Shown here in pieces: positions 15,021 to 22,024 of a DNA stretch of 23,429 nt; the first letter of the stretch is position 1; each line of letters begins with the position of its first letter. The DNA is taken from assembly GCA_946887385.1 (NCBI GenBank), contig CAMPKU010000035.1, positions 1 through 23,429 on the forward strand. Reading direction: 5' to 3'. This stretch comes from an uncultured Gammaproteobacteria bacterium (GTDB lineage Bacteria > Pseudomonadota > Gammaproteobacteria > Rariloculales > Rariloculaceae). The notes under the pieces are model-generated. The model searched no databases. It had not been told where the DNA came from and worked only from the letters and a program-made list of their open reading frames with translations. The position numbers and the translations under genes are program-made.

Positions 15021-16085
15021 ATGAAAGCCCTGCTTCTGCTCGTAGCCTGCGGCGCCGCGTTCGCGGCAGCCGCGCAGCAACCGCCGGCTGCCGAAGCCGA
15101 CAGTGACGAGGCCGCCTTCTCGGCGTTCTTGGACGAGCTGCGGACGGCCGCGGTCGCGCGCGGCATTCGCGCGGAAACGCTGGATGCGGTTCTTCCTGCC
15201 GTGCGCATCCATCGCCGCGCGGTGCAGGCCGACCGCGCGCAGGCCGAGTTCGTCGAAACGTACGACACCTATATCACGCGGCGGCTGACGCCGCAGCGCA
15301 TCGAGCAAGGTCGAGCCGTGCTCGCCGAGCACGGCGAGATGATCCGGCGGGTGGCAGCCGACTATGGCGTGCAGCCGCGCTTCATCGCCGCGATCATCGG
15401 GCTCGAGAGCAATTACGGAATGTATCCGATCAACGAGCCGCTGTTCGACGTCGTCGCGACACTGGCGTTCGACGGCCGGCGCGGCGCGCAATTTCGCGCG
15501 CAGTTTCTCGCGGGCCTCGAGATCGTCGACAAGGGCTACGCCACGGTGGAGCAGATGAAGAGCTCGTGGGCCGGCGCGCTCGGCGTGCCGCAGTTCACGC
15601 CCACAAATGTGCTCGAGATCGCCGTCGATCACGACCAAGACGGGCGCATCGATCTATGGACCGTGGGGCCCGACGTCATCGCTTCCGTCGCGCGCTACCT
15701 ACAGGGCACGGGCTGGCAGGCCGATCAAACCTGGGGCCGCGAGGTGCTGCTGCCGGCCGGCGGCGAGGAGTCGCTGGCGGCGCCGATCGGCGCGGGGCAA
15801 GCGCCGCCTCCGGTCTGTAGCCGGTACGAAAGTCTGGGTGCGTTCCGCGGCCTCGCGGATTGGCAGGCACTCGGCGTGCGCAGCGCCGGCGGCGGCGATC
15901 TGCCGACGCGTAACCTGCCGGCCGCGCTGATCGTGGGCGACCGCGGCGACGATCGCGGCTGGCTCGTTTACCGCAACTTCTGCTCCTTGATGCGCTATAA
16001 CCCGGCGTTCCGCTACGCGCTGTCGGTGGGTCTGCTCGCGGACGCGCTGGCGAGTGAGCAAACGAGCACGGAAGCAGCCGACTGA
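15021..16085 (+). CDS. MltB-type lytic murein transglycosylase
   Basis: A 354-aa exported peptidoglycan lytic transglycosylase of the MltB (SLT_2) family. It would cleave the MurNAc-GlcNAc bond of the cell wall to form 1,6-anhydro ends. The catalytic Glu is E129 in IIGLESNYG (125-133); VPQFTPTN (189-196) takes the place of the usual MPSSF segment, and VDHDQDGRIDLW (202-213) is typical. Signal peptide about 1-18 (AFAAAA), with no lipobox except C10, which lies too early. I prefer ATG 15021 (GGAG 11 bases upstream, signal peptide starts here); an in-frame ATG at 14994 would add nine residues. It follows the fusion gene by 72 bases and precedes the GGDEF gene by 18. Confidence 0.9.
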   Translation: MKALLLLVACGAAFAAAAQQPPAAEADSDEAAFSAFLDELRTAAVARGIRAETLDAVLPAVRIHRRAVQADRAQAEFVETYDTYITRRLTPQRIEQGRAVLAEHGEMIRRVAADYGVQPRFIAAIIGLESNYGMYPINEPLFDVVATLAFDGRRGAQFRAQFLAGLEIVDKGYATVEQMKSSWAGALGVPQFTPTNVLEIAVDHDQDGRIDLWTVGPDVIASVARYLQGTGWQADQTWGREVLLPAGGEESLAAPIGAGQAPPPVCSRYESLGAFRGLADWQALGVRSAGGGDLPTRNLPAALIVGDRGDDRGWLVYRNFCSLMRYNPAFRYALSVGLLADALASEQTSTEAAD

Positions 16086-16103
16086 GGCTGGTATCGTCGC
16101 GGC

Positions 16104-17393
16104 GTGGAACCAAGCCCTGACACGCCCCCACCGGCGGACGCGGACCGGTGGACGCGCGCGCAAACGCTGTACGTCGGCGCGCTGTTCGTCGGCGCGTGGG
16201 CGCTCGTGGGCGTTGCCGCGGCCCGCACCGGCGCGCTTCCGCAAGACGCCGCCGAGCTCGCGACCGCGGCGTTCTTTCTCTGCTACGGGCTCTTCACGAT
16301 CAGCATCGGCTATCAACACTCGCACCACGGCTATTACTCGTTCGATCGCGTCGCGCAGGTAGCCAGCATCCTCGTGCTCGGCCCGGTGCTGGCGGCGTGC
16401 GTGAACGGCCTCGCCTCGTTCCTCTATCCCTGGCATCGCCTGCGCAAGGGCGTGCCGGTGAAAGACGTGACGTACGCGGCGCTGAACAACTCGGGGCTCA
16501 TGGCGTCGATCGTGCTCGGCGCGGGCTCGGCGTACGTTTCGGTGGGCGGCTCCGTGCCGCTCACGGACCTCACCGCCGCGACGGTGGCCGCGCTGTTCGT
16601 GCTCGTCATCGGCATGCAGCTGCTCAACGACGCGGGGATGCTCGCGCTGCTCGCGCTCGGCAAGAGCAGCCTCAAGGGCTTTTTCAACGCGTTTTCCTAT
16701 GCCATCGAGCTCGGCTCCGGCGCGACGGCCGTTCTGCTGGCGCTCATCTACAACACGATGGCGACCGAAGTGCTCGCGCTCACGCTTGCTGTGCTGAGCA
16801 TCGGCATGCTCGCCCTGCGGCAATTCGCCGACATGCGGCAGAAGCTCGAGCTCATCGTGGCCGAGCGAACCCAAAAGCTCGAAGAGAAGACGCGCGAGCT
16901 CGAGCTGCAGGCCACGCGCGACAATCTAACGGGGCTGTTCAATCGGCGTTACGCCGACGAATATTTGGCCCGCGAGATCGACAACTGCCGGCGCGAGCGC
17001 CGCCGCTTCGCCGTGGCGCTCGCCGACATCGATCTATTCAAGCGCGTCAACGATCTGCACTCGCACGCCACCGGCGACGCCGTGCTGCGCCGCGTCGCCA
17101 CGACGCTACGGGAGCGGTGCCGCGCGAACGACTTACTCGCCCGTTACGGCGGTGAAGAGTTCCTGCTGTGCTTCCCCGACACGGAGCTGCGCGAAGCGAG
17201 CCTCGTTTGCGAGAAGCTGCGCGCGGCCGTCGAGAGCTGCAACTGGGTGCCGCTCGGGCTCGCGGGCGGCGTCACGATCAGCTTCGGCATCGCCGAGTAC
17301 CGCAACGACGGATCTGCCGAGCGGCTGCTCGGCCGCGCCGACGTGCGTCTCTACGAAGCGAAGAATCGCGGTCGTAATCTCGTCGTGGCGTAG
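16104..17393 (+). CDS. Membrane-bound diguanylate cyclase (GGDEF)
   Basis: A 429-aa inner-membrane protein. About six or seven hydrophobic segments (roughly 21-40, 52-70, 86-108, 128-147, 157-184, 200-218, 222-238) are followed by a short charged coiled coil (243-270) and a GGDEF domain (271-429). The active motif is GGEEF (349-353), and the RxxD product-inhibition site is intact (R340-D343, five residues before GGEEF), so it should make cyclic di-GMP with feedback control. DNLTGLFNRRY (273-283) and ADIDLFKRVND (307-317) are standard. The membrane part may sense a signal; I do not recognise it as a named MASE or 7TM sensor type. The start is the GTG at 16104, which lacks a clear ribosome site; a TATCGT hexamer lies 6 bases upstream, so the mRNA may be leaderless. 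Confidence 0.92.
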   Translation: MEPSPDTPPPADADRWTRAQTLYVGALFVGAWALVGVAAARTGALPQDAAELATAAFFLCYGLFTISIGYQHSHHGYYSFDRVAQVASILVLGPVLAACVNGLASFLYPWHRLRKGVPVKDVTYAALNNSGLMASIVLGAGSAYVSVGGSVPLTDLTAATVAALFVLVIGMQLLNDAGMLALLALGKSSLKGFFNAFSYAIELGSGATAVLLALIYNTMATEVLALTLAVLSIGMLALRQFADMRQKLELIVAERTQKLEEKTRELELQATRDNLTGLFNRRYADEYLAREIDNCRRERRRFAVALADIDLFKRVNDLHSHATGDAVLRRVATTLRERCRANDLLARYGGEEFLLCFPDTELREASLVCEKLRAAVESCNWVPLGLAGGVTISFGIAEYRNDGSAERLLGRADVRLYEAKNRGRNLVVA

Positions 17394-17411
17394 CGCGCTT
17401 TCTACCGCTGC

Positions 17412-19046
17412 TCAGTCCTCGGGCAGCGCGAACGAGAACAGCGCCGCGCCGGAGGGAATCAGCACGTGCTGGCGGCCGTCCAGCATGTAGGTCATCGCGG
17501 CCGCGCCCCAGATCGACGTGCCCGTCTGGTAGTGCCAGAGCTCCTCGCCGGTCGCGGAATCGAACGCGATGAAGTTGCCTTCCTGGTCGCCCGTGAACAC
17601 GAGACCCGAGGCCGTGCTCATCACGCCCGCGAGATTCGGCTGCGGGTAGCGGAACTCCCAGCGCAGCTCGCCCGTGGTGGCGTCGATGGCGCGCAGCGCG
17701 CCGAATGCTTGATCGCGGTCGGCCCACACCACGCCGCCCGTTGTGACTTCGCCCGGCGTATAAACCACGGGTTGGGCATGGAACGACGCACAGGTTTCGC
17801 GCGCGCTGACGAAGAACAGCTTCAGGCGCGGATCGTACGACGGTGGATTGAAGTTCGTGCCGCCCCACGCGTCGGGCAGACAGCCGCCGCTGCCGTCCTC
17901 ATTCAGCACGATCGGCCGGCCGTCGGCGCCGATCTCGCGCGCCCACGTGGTGGCCGTGAACGGCTTGCCGAGCAAAAACTCGCCCGTGACGCGGTCGATC
18001 ACGTAGAAGAAGCCGTTGCGATTCGCAACCATCACAACCTGGCGATCGCGGCCCTGCCACGGCAACGTGGAGAGCACCGGCACGTGGTTCGCGTCCCAAT
18101 CGTGCGTGTCGTGCGGCGTGAACTGGTAGTGCCAGCGCAGCTTGCCCGTGGCCGCCTCGATCGCGATCAGCGACGCGGTGTACAAGTTGTCGCCGAGGCG
18201 CTCGGCGCCGGCATAGTCGGGGTTCGGATTGCCCGTGCCCCAGTAGAGCAGGCCGAGCTCGGGATCGTAGCTGCCCGTCATCCAGGTGCCGCCGCCGCCG
18301 CGCGCCGCACTCTCGTCGGTCGGCCACGTCTCGCTGCCGGGCTCGCCGGGGCCGGGAACCGTATGCAGCCGCCAGATGCGGCGGCCCGTGGCGGGGTCGT
18401 AGGCGTCGACGAAGCCGCGCGTTGCATACTCGCCGCCCGAGATGCCGACGACGATCTTGTCGCCTACTACGAGCGGCGCGAGCGTGGCCGCGTAGCCGAG
18501 CCGATAGTCGGCGAGCTGGATGTCCCAGAGGACGACACCCGTGCGCCGATCGAGCGCCAGCAGGTGCGCGTCGAGTGTCACCATGAACAGGCGATCGCCG
18601 AGCATGCCGAAGCCGCGGTTTACGGGCGCGCTGGCGCCGTAGGTGAGATCGCTGGGCAGCGCACGACGGTATTCCCAGAATGCCCTGCCCGTGCGCGCGT
18701 CGATGGCCCACGCATAGTTGTTCGCGCCCGTCACGTACAGCACGCCGTCGAGCGCGAGCGGTGTCGTCTCGAAGCCGCGGCCGCGCGCATACGTGCCGGA
18801 TTGGAACGTCCACTGCGGGCTGAGCCTGCGCACGTTGCGCGGCGTGATTTGGCGCAAGGGGCTGTGGCGCTGCCCCGTGTAGTCGCCCGAGAACGTGAGC
18901 CAGCGTGTGGGGTCGGCGAAACCCGCTTCGATGTCGGTGGCCGTGATCCCGATATCCAGGGCGTCACCTGGTTGCGCGAATGCCGAAGAAGCTGCCAATA
19001 ACAAGCCGGCGGAAAGCGTGAGCCAATGCATCGATGATCGCCTCAT
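17412..19046 (-). CDS. PQQ-dependent alcohol-dehydrogenase-like quinoprotein (diheme cytochrome partner)
   Basis: A 544-aa secreted quinoprotein with a Sec signal (about 1-24, AFA before Q25). Blade repeats include WAIDARTGRAFW (113-124), LALDRRTGVVLW (163-174) and FIAFDSATGEELW (492-504). Probable metal and catalytic residues are E206 (SGGE), N273 (GTGN) and D316 in HDWD; D318 two positions later is the residue linked to lanthanide use in alcohol-type enzymes. The vicinal Cys pair usual before VNRG is missing (GASAPVNRG, 137-145). Two other cysteines (C389, C419) flank the region SGGCLPDAWGG to RETC and could bond. No heme is fused. The ATG at 19046 overlaps the cytochrome stop by 4 bases (ATGA), so they are coupled; ATG 19031 is the next choice. 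The substrate is unknown. Confidence 0.93.
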   Translation of the reverse strand: MRRSSMHWLTLSAGLLLAASSAFAQPGDALDIGITATDIEAGFADPTRWLTFSGDYTGQRHSPLRQITPRNVRRLSPQWTFQSGTYARGRGFETTPLALDGVLYVTGANNYAWAIDARTGRAFWEYRRALPSDLTYGASAPVNRGFGMLGDRLFMVTLDAHLLALDRRTGVVLWDIQLADYRLGYAATLAPLVVGDKIVVGISGGEYATRGFVDAYDPATGRRIWRLHTVPGPGEPGSETWPTDESAARGGGGTWMTGSYDPELGLLYWGTGNPNPDYAGAERLGDNLYTASLIAIEAATGKLRWHYQFTPHDTHDWDANHVPVLSTLPWQGRDRQVVMVANRNGFFYVIDRVTGEFLLGKPFTATTWAREIGADGRPIVLNEDGSGGCLPDAWGGTNFNPPSYDPRLKLFFVSARETCASFHAQPVVYTPGEVTTGGVVWADRDQAFGALRAIDATTGELRWEFRYPQPNLAGVMSTASGLVFTGDQEGNFIAFDSATGEELWHYQTGTSIWGAAAMTYMLDGRQHVLIPSGAALFSFALPED

Positions 19047-19816
19047 GGTGTTGCTTGCGCGCCGCGCAAAGTGCCTAAGTAGGCGAGCAAATCCTCGAGC
19101 TCCGTCTCGCTCAATCGGCTCGCATCGAATACCGGCATCAACGACTGCGTGCCGCGCGCGAGCGTGTCGAGCTCGCCTTTCTGAAACGCGCGCAGCTCGC
19201 CGTCCACGGTGACGAGCTGGAGCGAGAAAGCGTCCTCGGCCTTCACGACGCCCTCCACGCGCTCGTCATCGGCGCGAAGGGTGACGGCACGAAAGCCGAG
19301 CGCCACGCTCGCGCTCGGGTCTTGCAGCGCCGTGGTCAGCGCGGCGCGCGAGCGCGCGGCGCCGATGCCGGTTAAATCGGGACCGAGAGCACCGCCGCTG
19401 CCGCTCACCTGATGACAGCCGGCGCACTCGCGTTGGAACAATGCGCGCCCGCGGCCAGCATCGCCCGTCGTCTGAAGCGGCGGCACGACGCTGATGTTGC
19501 GCAAGTGCGCGACGATGGCCCAGAGCTCGTTGTCGGGCGCGGCACTCGGCGGCATGCTGCTGCCCGGCACGCCGTTGCGGATGACGAGGAACGCGCTCTC
19601 GTCGCTCTCGCCGCGCGTCCAACGCAGCGTGAGATCGGGGCCGAGCTTGCCTTTCGCGTCGGGCCCGTGGCAATCCGCGCAGCGGCTGGCGAAGAGCGCC
19701 GCACCGATGCGAATCGCAGCCTCGTCGGTCTCGAATGGATTGCGCTGCTCGGCAACGGCCGTTGCGAGCATGCCGCAACACAGCGAGAAACACGCGACCG
19801 CCGAGAGGCGGCTCAT
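19043..19816 (-). CDS. Diheme cytochrome c with a planctomycete-type heme-binding domain
   Basis: A 257-aa periplasmic cytochrome (signal about 1-22). The first heme site is CADCH (C46, C49, H50) with M88 (SSMPPS) as probable ligand; the second is CAGCH (C131, C134, H135) with M227 (LMPVF). The second half, with ALTTALQDPSASVALGFRAV (159-178), SLQLVTVDGELRAFQKGEL (198-216) and SLMPVF...LEDLLAYLGTLR, looks like the putative heme-binding domain best known from Planctomycetes. Such domains are usually paired with secreted dehydrogenases. It overlaps the aldo/keto reductase gene before it and the quinoprotein gene after it by 4 bases each, so it is the likely electron acceptor of that quinoprotein. 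Confidence 0.92.
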   Translation of the reverse strand: MSRLSAVACFSLCCGMLATAVAEQRNPFETDEAAIRIGAALFASRCADCHGPDAKGKLGPDLTLRWTRGESDESAFLVIRNGVPGSSMPPSAAPDNELWAIVAHLRNISVVPPLQTTGDAGRGRALFQRECAGCHQVSGSGGALGPDLTGIGAARSRAALTTALQDPSASVALGFRAVTLRADDERVEGVVKAEDAFSLQLVTVDGELRAFQKGELDTLARGTQSLMPVFDASRLSETELEDLLAYLGTLRGAQATP

Positions 19817-20751
19817 GCGCTCGCCTCGTCGAGCTGCGCCACGTCGGCGGCCGTGAGCGCGATCTTCAGGGCGCCCATGAGCTCCGTGACCTGCGCAACG
19901 GAGGTGGCGCTTGCGATCGGCGCCGCGATGGCAGGCTTGGTCATGATCCAAGCCAGTGCCACCTGCGCGCAGGTAGCGCCGTGCCGGGCGGCCACGGCAT
20001 CGAGCGCCGCGAGCACAGGCTTGCCCTTCCCCTCGAGATGCTTGACCGCGCCGCCGCCGCGGGGGCTTTTCGCCTTGTCGGCGGTCGAGCGGTATTTGCC
20101 CGTCAAGAAACCGCTGGCGAGCGGATAGTACGGCAGGATGCCGACGCCCTCGCGCGCGCACAGCGGCATGAGGTCTTTCTCGATTTGGCGATTCAGCAGG
20201 CTGTATTCGGGCTGCTGGGCCACGAAGGCCACCTTGCCCGAGCGGCGGCTCTCGTCGAGCGCGGCTTGGAAGCGCGGCGCACCGAAATTCGAGGCGCCGA
20301 CGGCGCGCACCTTGCCTTGGGCGACGAGCGTATCGAGCGCGCCCAGGAACTCGTCCGGCGCGATTTGCTCGTCGTCGCGGTGGAGCCAGTACAGATCGAT
20401 CGACTCCACGCCGAGGCGGCGCAGCGAGCCCTCGCAGCCCTCGATGATGTTGTCGCGTCGGAGGCCCTTGCGCTTCTCCCACAAGCCGACTTTCGTGCAT
20501 ACGAGCACGTCGTCGCGCCGTCCACGCCGCTTCAGCCACCGGCCGATGATGGTCTCGCTCTCGCCGCCCTGATGCCCCGGCACCCAAGACGAGTAGCCGT
20601 CGGCGGTATCGATCGCATTGCCGCCAGCCGCCACGAATGCATCCAGGATCGCAAACGACGCCGGCTCGTCGGCCGTCCAGCCGAAAACGTTACCGCCCAA
20701 CGCGAGCGGCGTAACGCTGAGTCCTGATTGGCCGAGCTTGCGTGGTTGCAT
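19813..20751 (-). CDS. Aldo/keto reductase
   Basis: A 312-aa cytoplasmic NADPH-type aldo/keto reductase (no signal peptide). The catalytic tetrad is complete: D48, Y53, K87 (VCTKVG) and H124 (YWLHRDD). RKLGQSGLSVTPLALGG (4-20) and VRAVGASNFGA (about 148-158) are family-typical, as is the late SATSVAQVTEL. It resembles the YajO/YghZ-like branch that acts on sugars and small aldehydes or ketones. The ATG at 20751 starts the protein at its conserved N-terminus; the ribosome site is weak. It is the first gene of a coupled trio with the diheme cytochrome and the quinoprotein, an unusual mix of a cytoplasmic reductase and two exported redox proteins. It may reduce the carbonyl product once it is taken up. 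Confidence 0.93.
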   Translation of the reverse strand: MQPRKLGQSGLSVTPLALGGNVFGWTADEPASFAILDAFVAAGGNAIDTADGYSSWVPGHQGGESETIIGRWLKRRGRRDDVLVCTKVGLWEKRKGLRRDNIIEGCEGSLRRLGVESIDLYWLHRDDEQIAPDEFLGALDTLVAQGKVRAVGASNFGAPRFQAALDESRRSGKVAFVAQQPEYSLLNRQIEKDLMPLCAREGVGILPYYPLASGFLTGKYRSTADKAKSPRGGGAVKHLEGKGKPVLAALDAVAARHGATCAQVALAWIMTKPAIAAPIASATSVAQVTELMGALKIALTAADVAQLDEASA

Positions 20752-20787
20752 CGGTCCGCGAGGGTAGCACGCGCCTCGCCCCACAAG

Positions 20788-20810
20788 AAAAAGGGGACGA
20801 TTCGTCCCCT
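20788..20810 (-). terminator. Rho-independent terminator after the transglutaminase/TPR gene
   Basis: On the minus strand the 7-bp stem GGGGACG/CGTCCCC (20803-20809 with 20793-20799) closes a 3-base loop and is followed by TTTTTCTT (20785-20792). A-T pairs can extend the stem by one. It begins 3 bases after the TAA of the gene ending at 20813 and separates that gene from the aldo/keto reductase operon, which therefore needs its own promoter in the remaining 36 bases or inside the hairpin region. Confidence 0.9.
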
Positions 20811-20812
20811 CT

Positions 20813-21955
20813 TTACAGCGCGGCGGCTTCGAAGGCGACGCGCGCTTGCGCGCGCAGTGCTTCTTGCTCGGAATAGCGGCGCGCGCGCTCGAAGCTTTTC
20901 GTGGCGTCTTTGCTGCGGCCGAGCGCGGTCTGCACCTGGCCGCGCAGGGCATAGAACTCGTGCTCGTCGTGCTTGAGGCGCACGGCCTTACGCAAAGACG
21001 CCAGCGCGTCCGCGAGCTGCCCGCGCTCGAATGCGCTGGCAGCCGCGGTGTAGTGATAGTACGGATTACGCTCGCGGTAATCCTGCACGCGCTCGCGATA
21101 CTCGGCCGCGAGCACAGGCTCGCCGAGCGCCTCGTAGACGAGCGCGAGATTCGCGAGCGCCGACGGCGTTTCATCGTCGGCGCGAAGCGCACGCAAGTAA
21201 GCCGCTTCGGCGTGCTCGAAACGGCCGTGCCGCGCGTAGAGCACGCCCAAGTTCACCCAGAGCCCCGCGATATCAGCGTCGACATTGGCGGCTTCGCGCA
21301 GTAACGCGAGCGAGGCGGCGTAGTCGGTCTTCAGCAGCGCCTCGGCTCCCAAGTTCGTATAGAACAGGGCGAGCGCATACGCGTCACTGACGCGGCGGCT
21401 GCGGCCCGTTCCTTGATACGGACGGACGTTGAAATCGACGATCGTCTCCTCGCCGCCACCCATGCGAACCGCGGCGTTCACGTGAGTCGCAATCACGACT
21501 TGGCCGTCGTACGACCACGACGGCGGCACCTCAACGGTCTGATAGCTCACCGTCAACCCCGCCGCGCGCGCGAGCGCGACGAACAGCATCGTGAACGACA
21601 GGCAGTTGCCTTGCCGATCGTGGAACGTGCGGCTCGCCGTGCGGGTAACTTCGGCGTAGTCGAGCGAGAACATGCCTCGCCCCTCCATCGCTTCGACCAA
21701 CGCGCGCAACTTCTGGCGCGCGTCGCGCAGCTCGGCCACGGGCGCCACGAATGCGCGCATCTCCGCATCGAGCGCAAAAGCCTCGTTGCGCGTGGGAATG
21801 GCCGGCGCTACGGCCGGGGCAGTGAACGCGAGAACGGAGCCCGAGACGAGATCCGCTTCATCGAACGCAGGTTGGCGCGGGGCCGCAGCTGCCTGAGCTA
21901 CGGTCGCAACGAGAACGACGAGACCGATGCGCGAAACCCGCACCATCGACGCCAT
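20813..21955 (-). CDS. Exported transglutaminase-like / TPR repeat protein
   Basis: A 380-aa protein with a Sec signal (about 1-25). The first half has a transglutaminase-like cysteine-protease fold: C118 (RQGNCLSFTMLF), H158 (ATHVN) and D174 (IVDFNV) form the expected triad. The second half (about 196-370) is made of four or five TPR units, for example LWVNLGVLYARHGRFEHAE (232-250) and ALANLALVYEALGEP (266-280), which should hold a partner protein. It may process or cross-link periplasmic proteins; similar proteins of unknown role are common in gammaproteobacteria. ATG 21955 is given; ATG 21946 is equally possible, since the predicted transcript starts near 21967 and GGATGG lies before it. 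Own promoter upstream and terminator downstream make it a single-gene unit. Confidence 0.85.
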   Translation of the reverse strand: MASMVRVSRIGLVVLVATVAQAAAAPRQPAFDEADLVSGSVLAFTAPAVAPAIPTRNEAFALDAEMRAFVAPVAELRDARQKLRALVEAMEGRGMFSLDYAEVTRTASRTFHDRQGNCLSFTMLFVALARAAGLTVSYQTVEVPPSWSYDGQVVIATHVNAAVRMGGGEETIVDFNVRPYQGTGRSRRVSDAYALALFYTNLGAEALLKTDYAASLALLREAANVDADIAGLWVNLGVLYARHGRFEHAEAAYLRALRADDETPSALANLALVYEALGEPVLAAEYRERVQDYRERNPYYHYTAAASAFERGQLADALASLRKAVRLKHDEHEFYALRGQVQTALGRSKDATKSFERARRYSEQEALRAQARVAFEAAAL

Positions 21956-21973
21956 CCGTAGCGGGATATAGCG

Positions 21974-22001
21974 ATTGTACTCCGCCTAAGTTGCGAGCCA
22001 A
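21974..22001 (-). promoter_or_regulatory. Probable sigma70 promoter of the transglutaminase/TPR gene
   Basis: On the minus strand TTGGCT (21996-22001, 4 of 6 matches) and TACAAT (21974-21979, 5 of 6 matches) are 16 bases apart. Predicted start near 21967, giving a leader of about 12 or 21 bases depending on which ATG is used. It lies in the 69-base gap after the zinc dehydrogenase gene. Confidence 0.5.
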
Positions 22002-22024
22002 GCCGTTCGACGAGCGCGGCGCGC

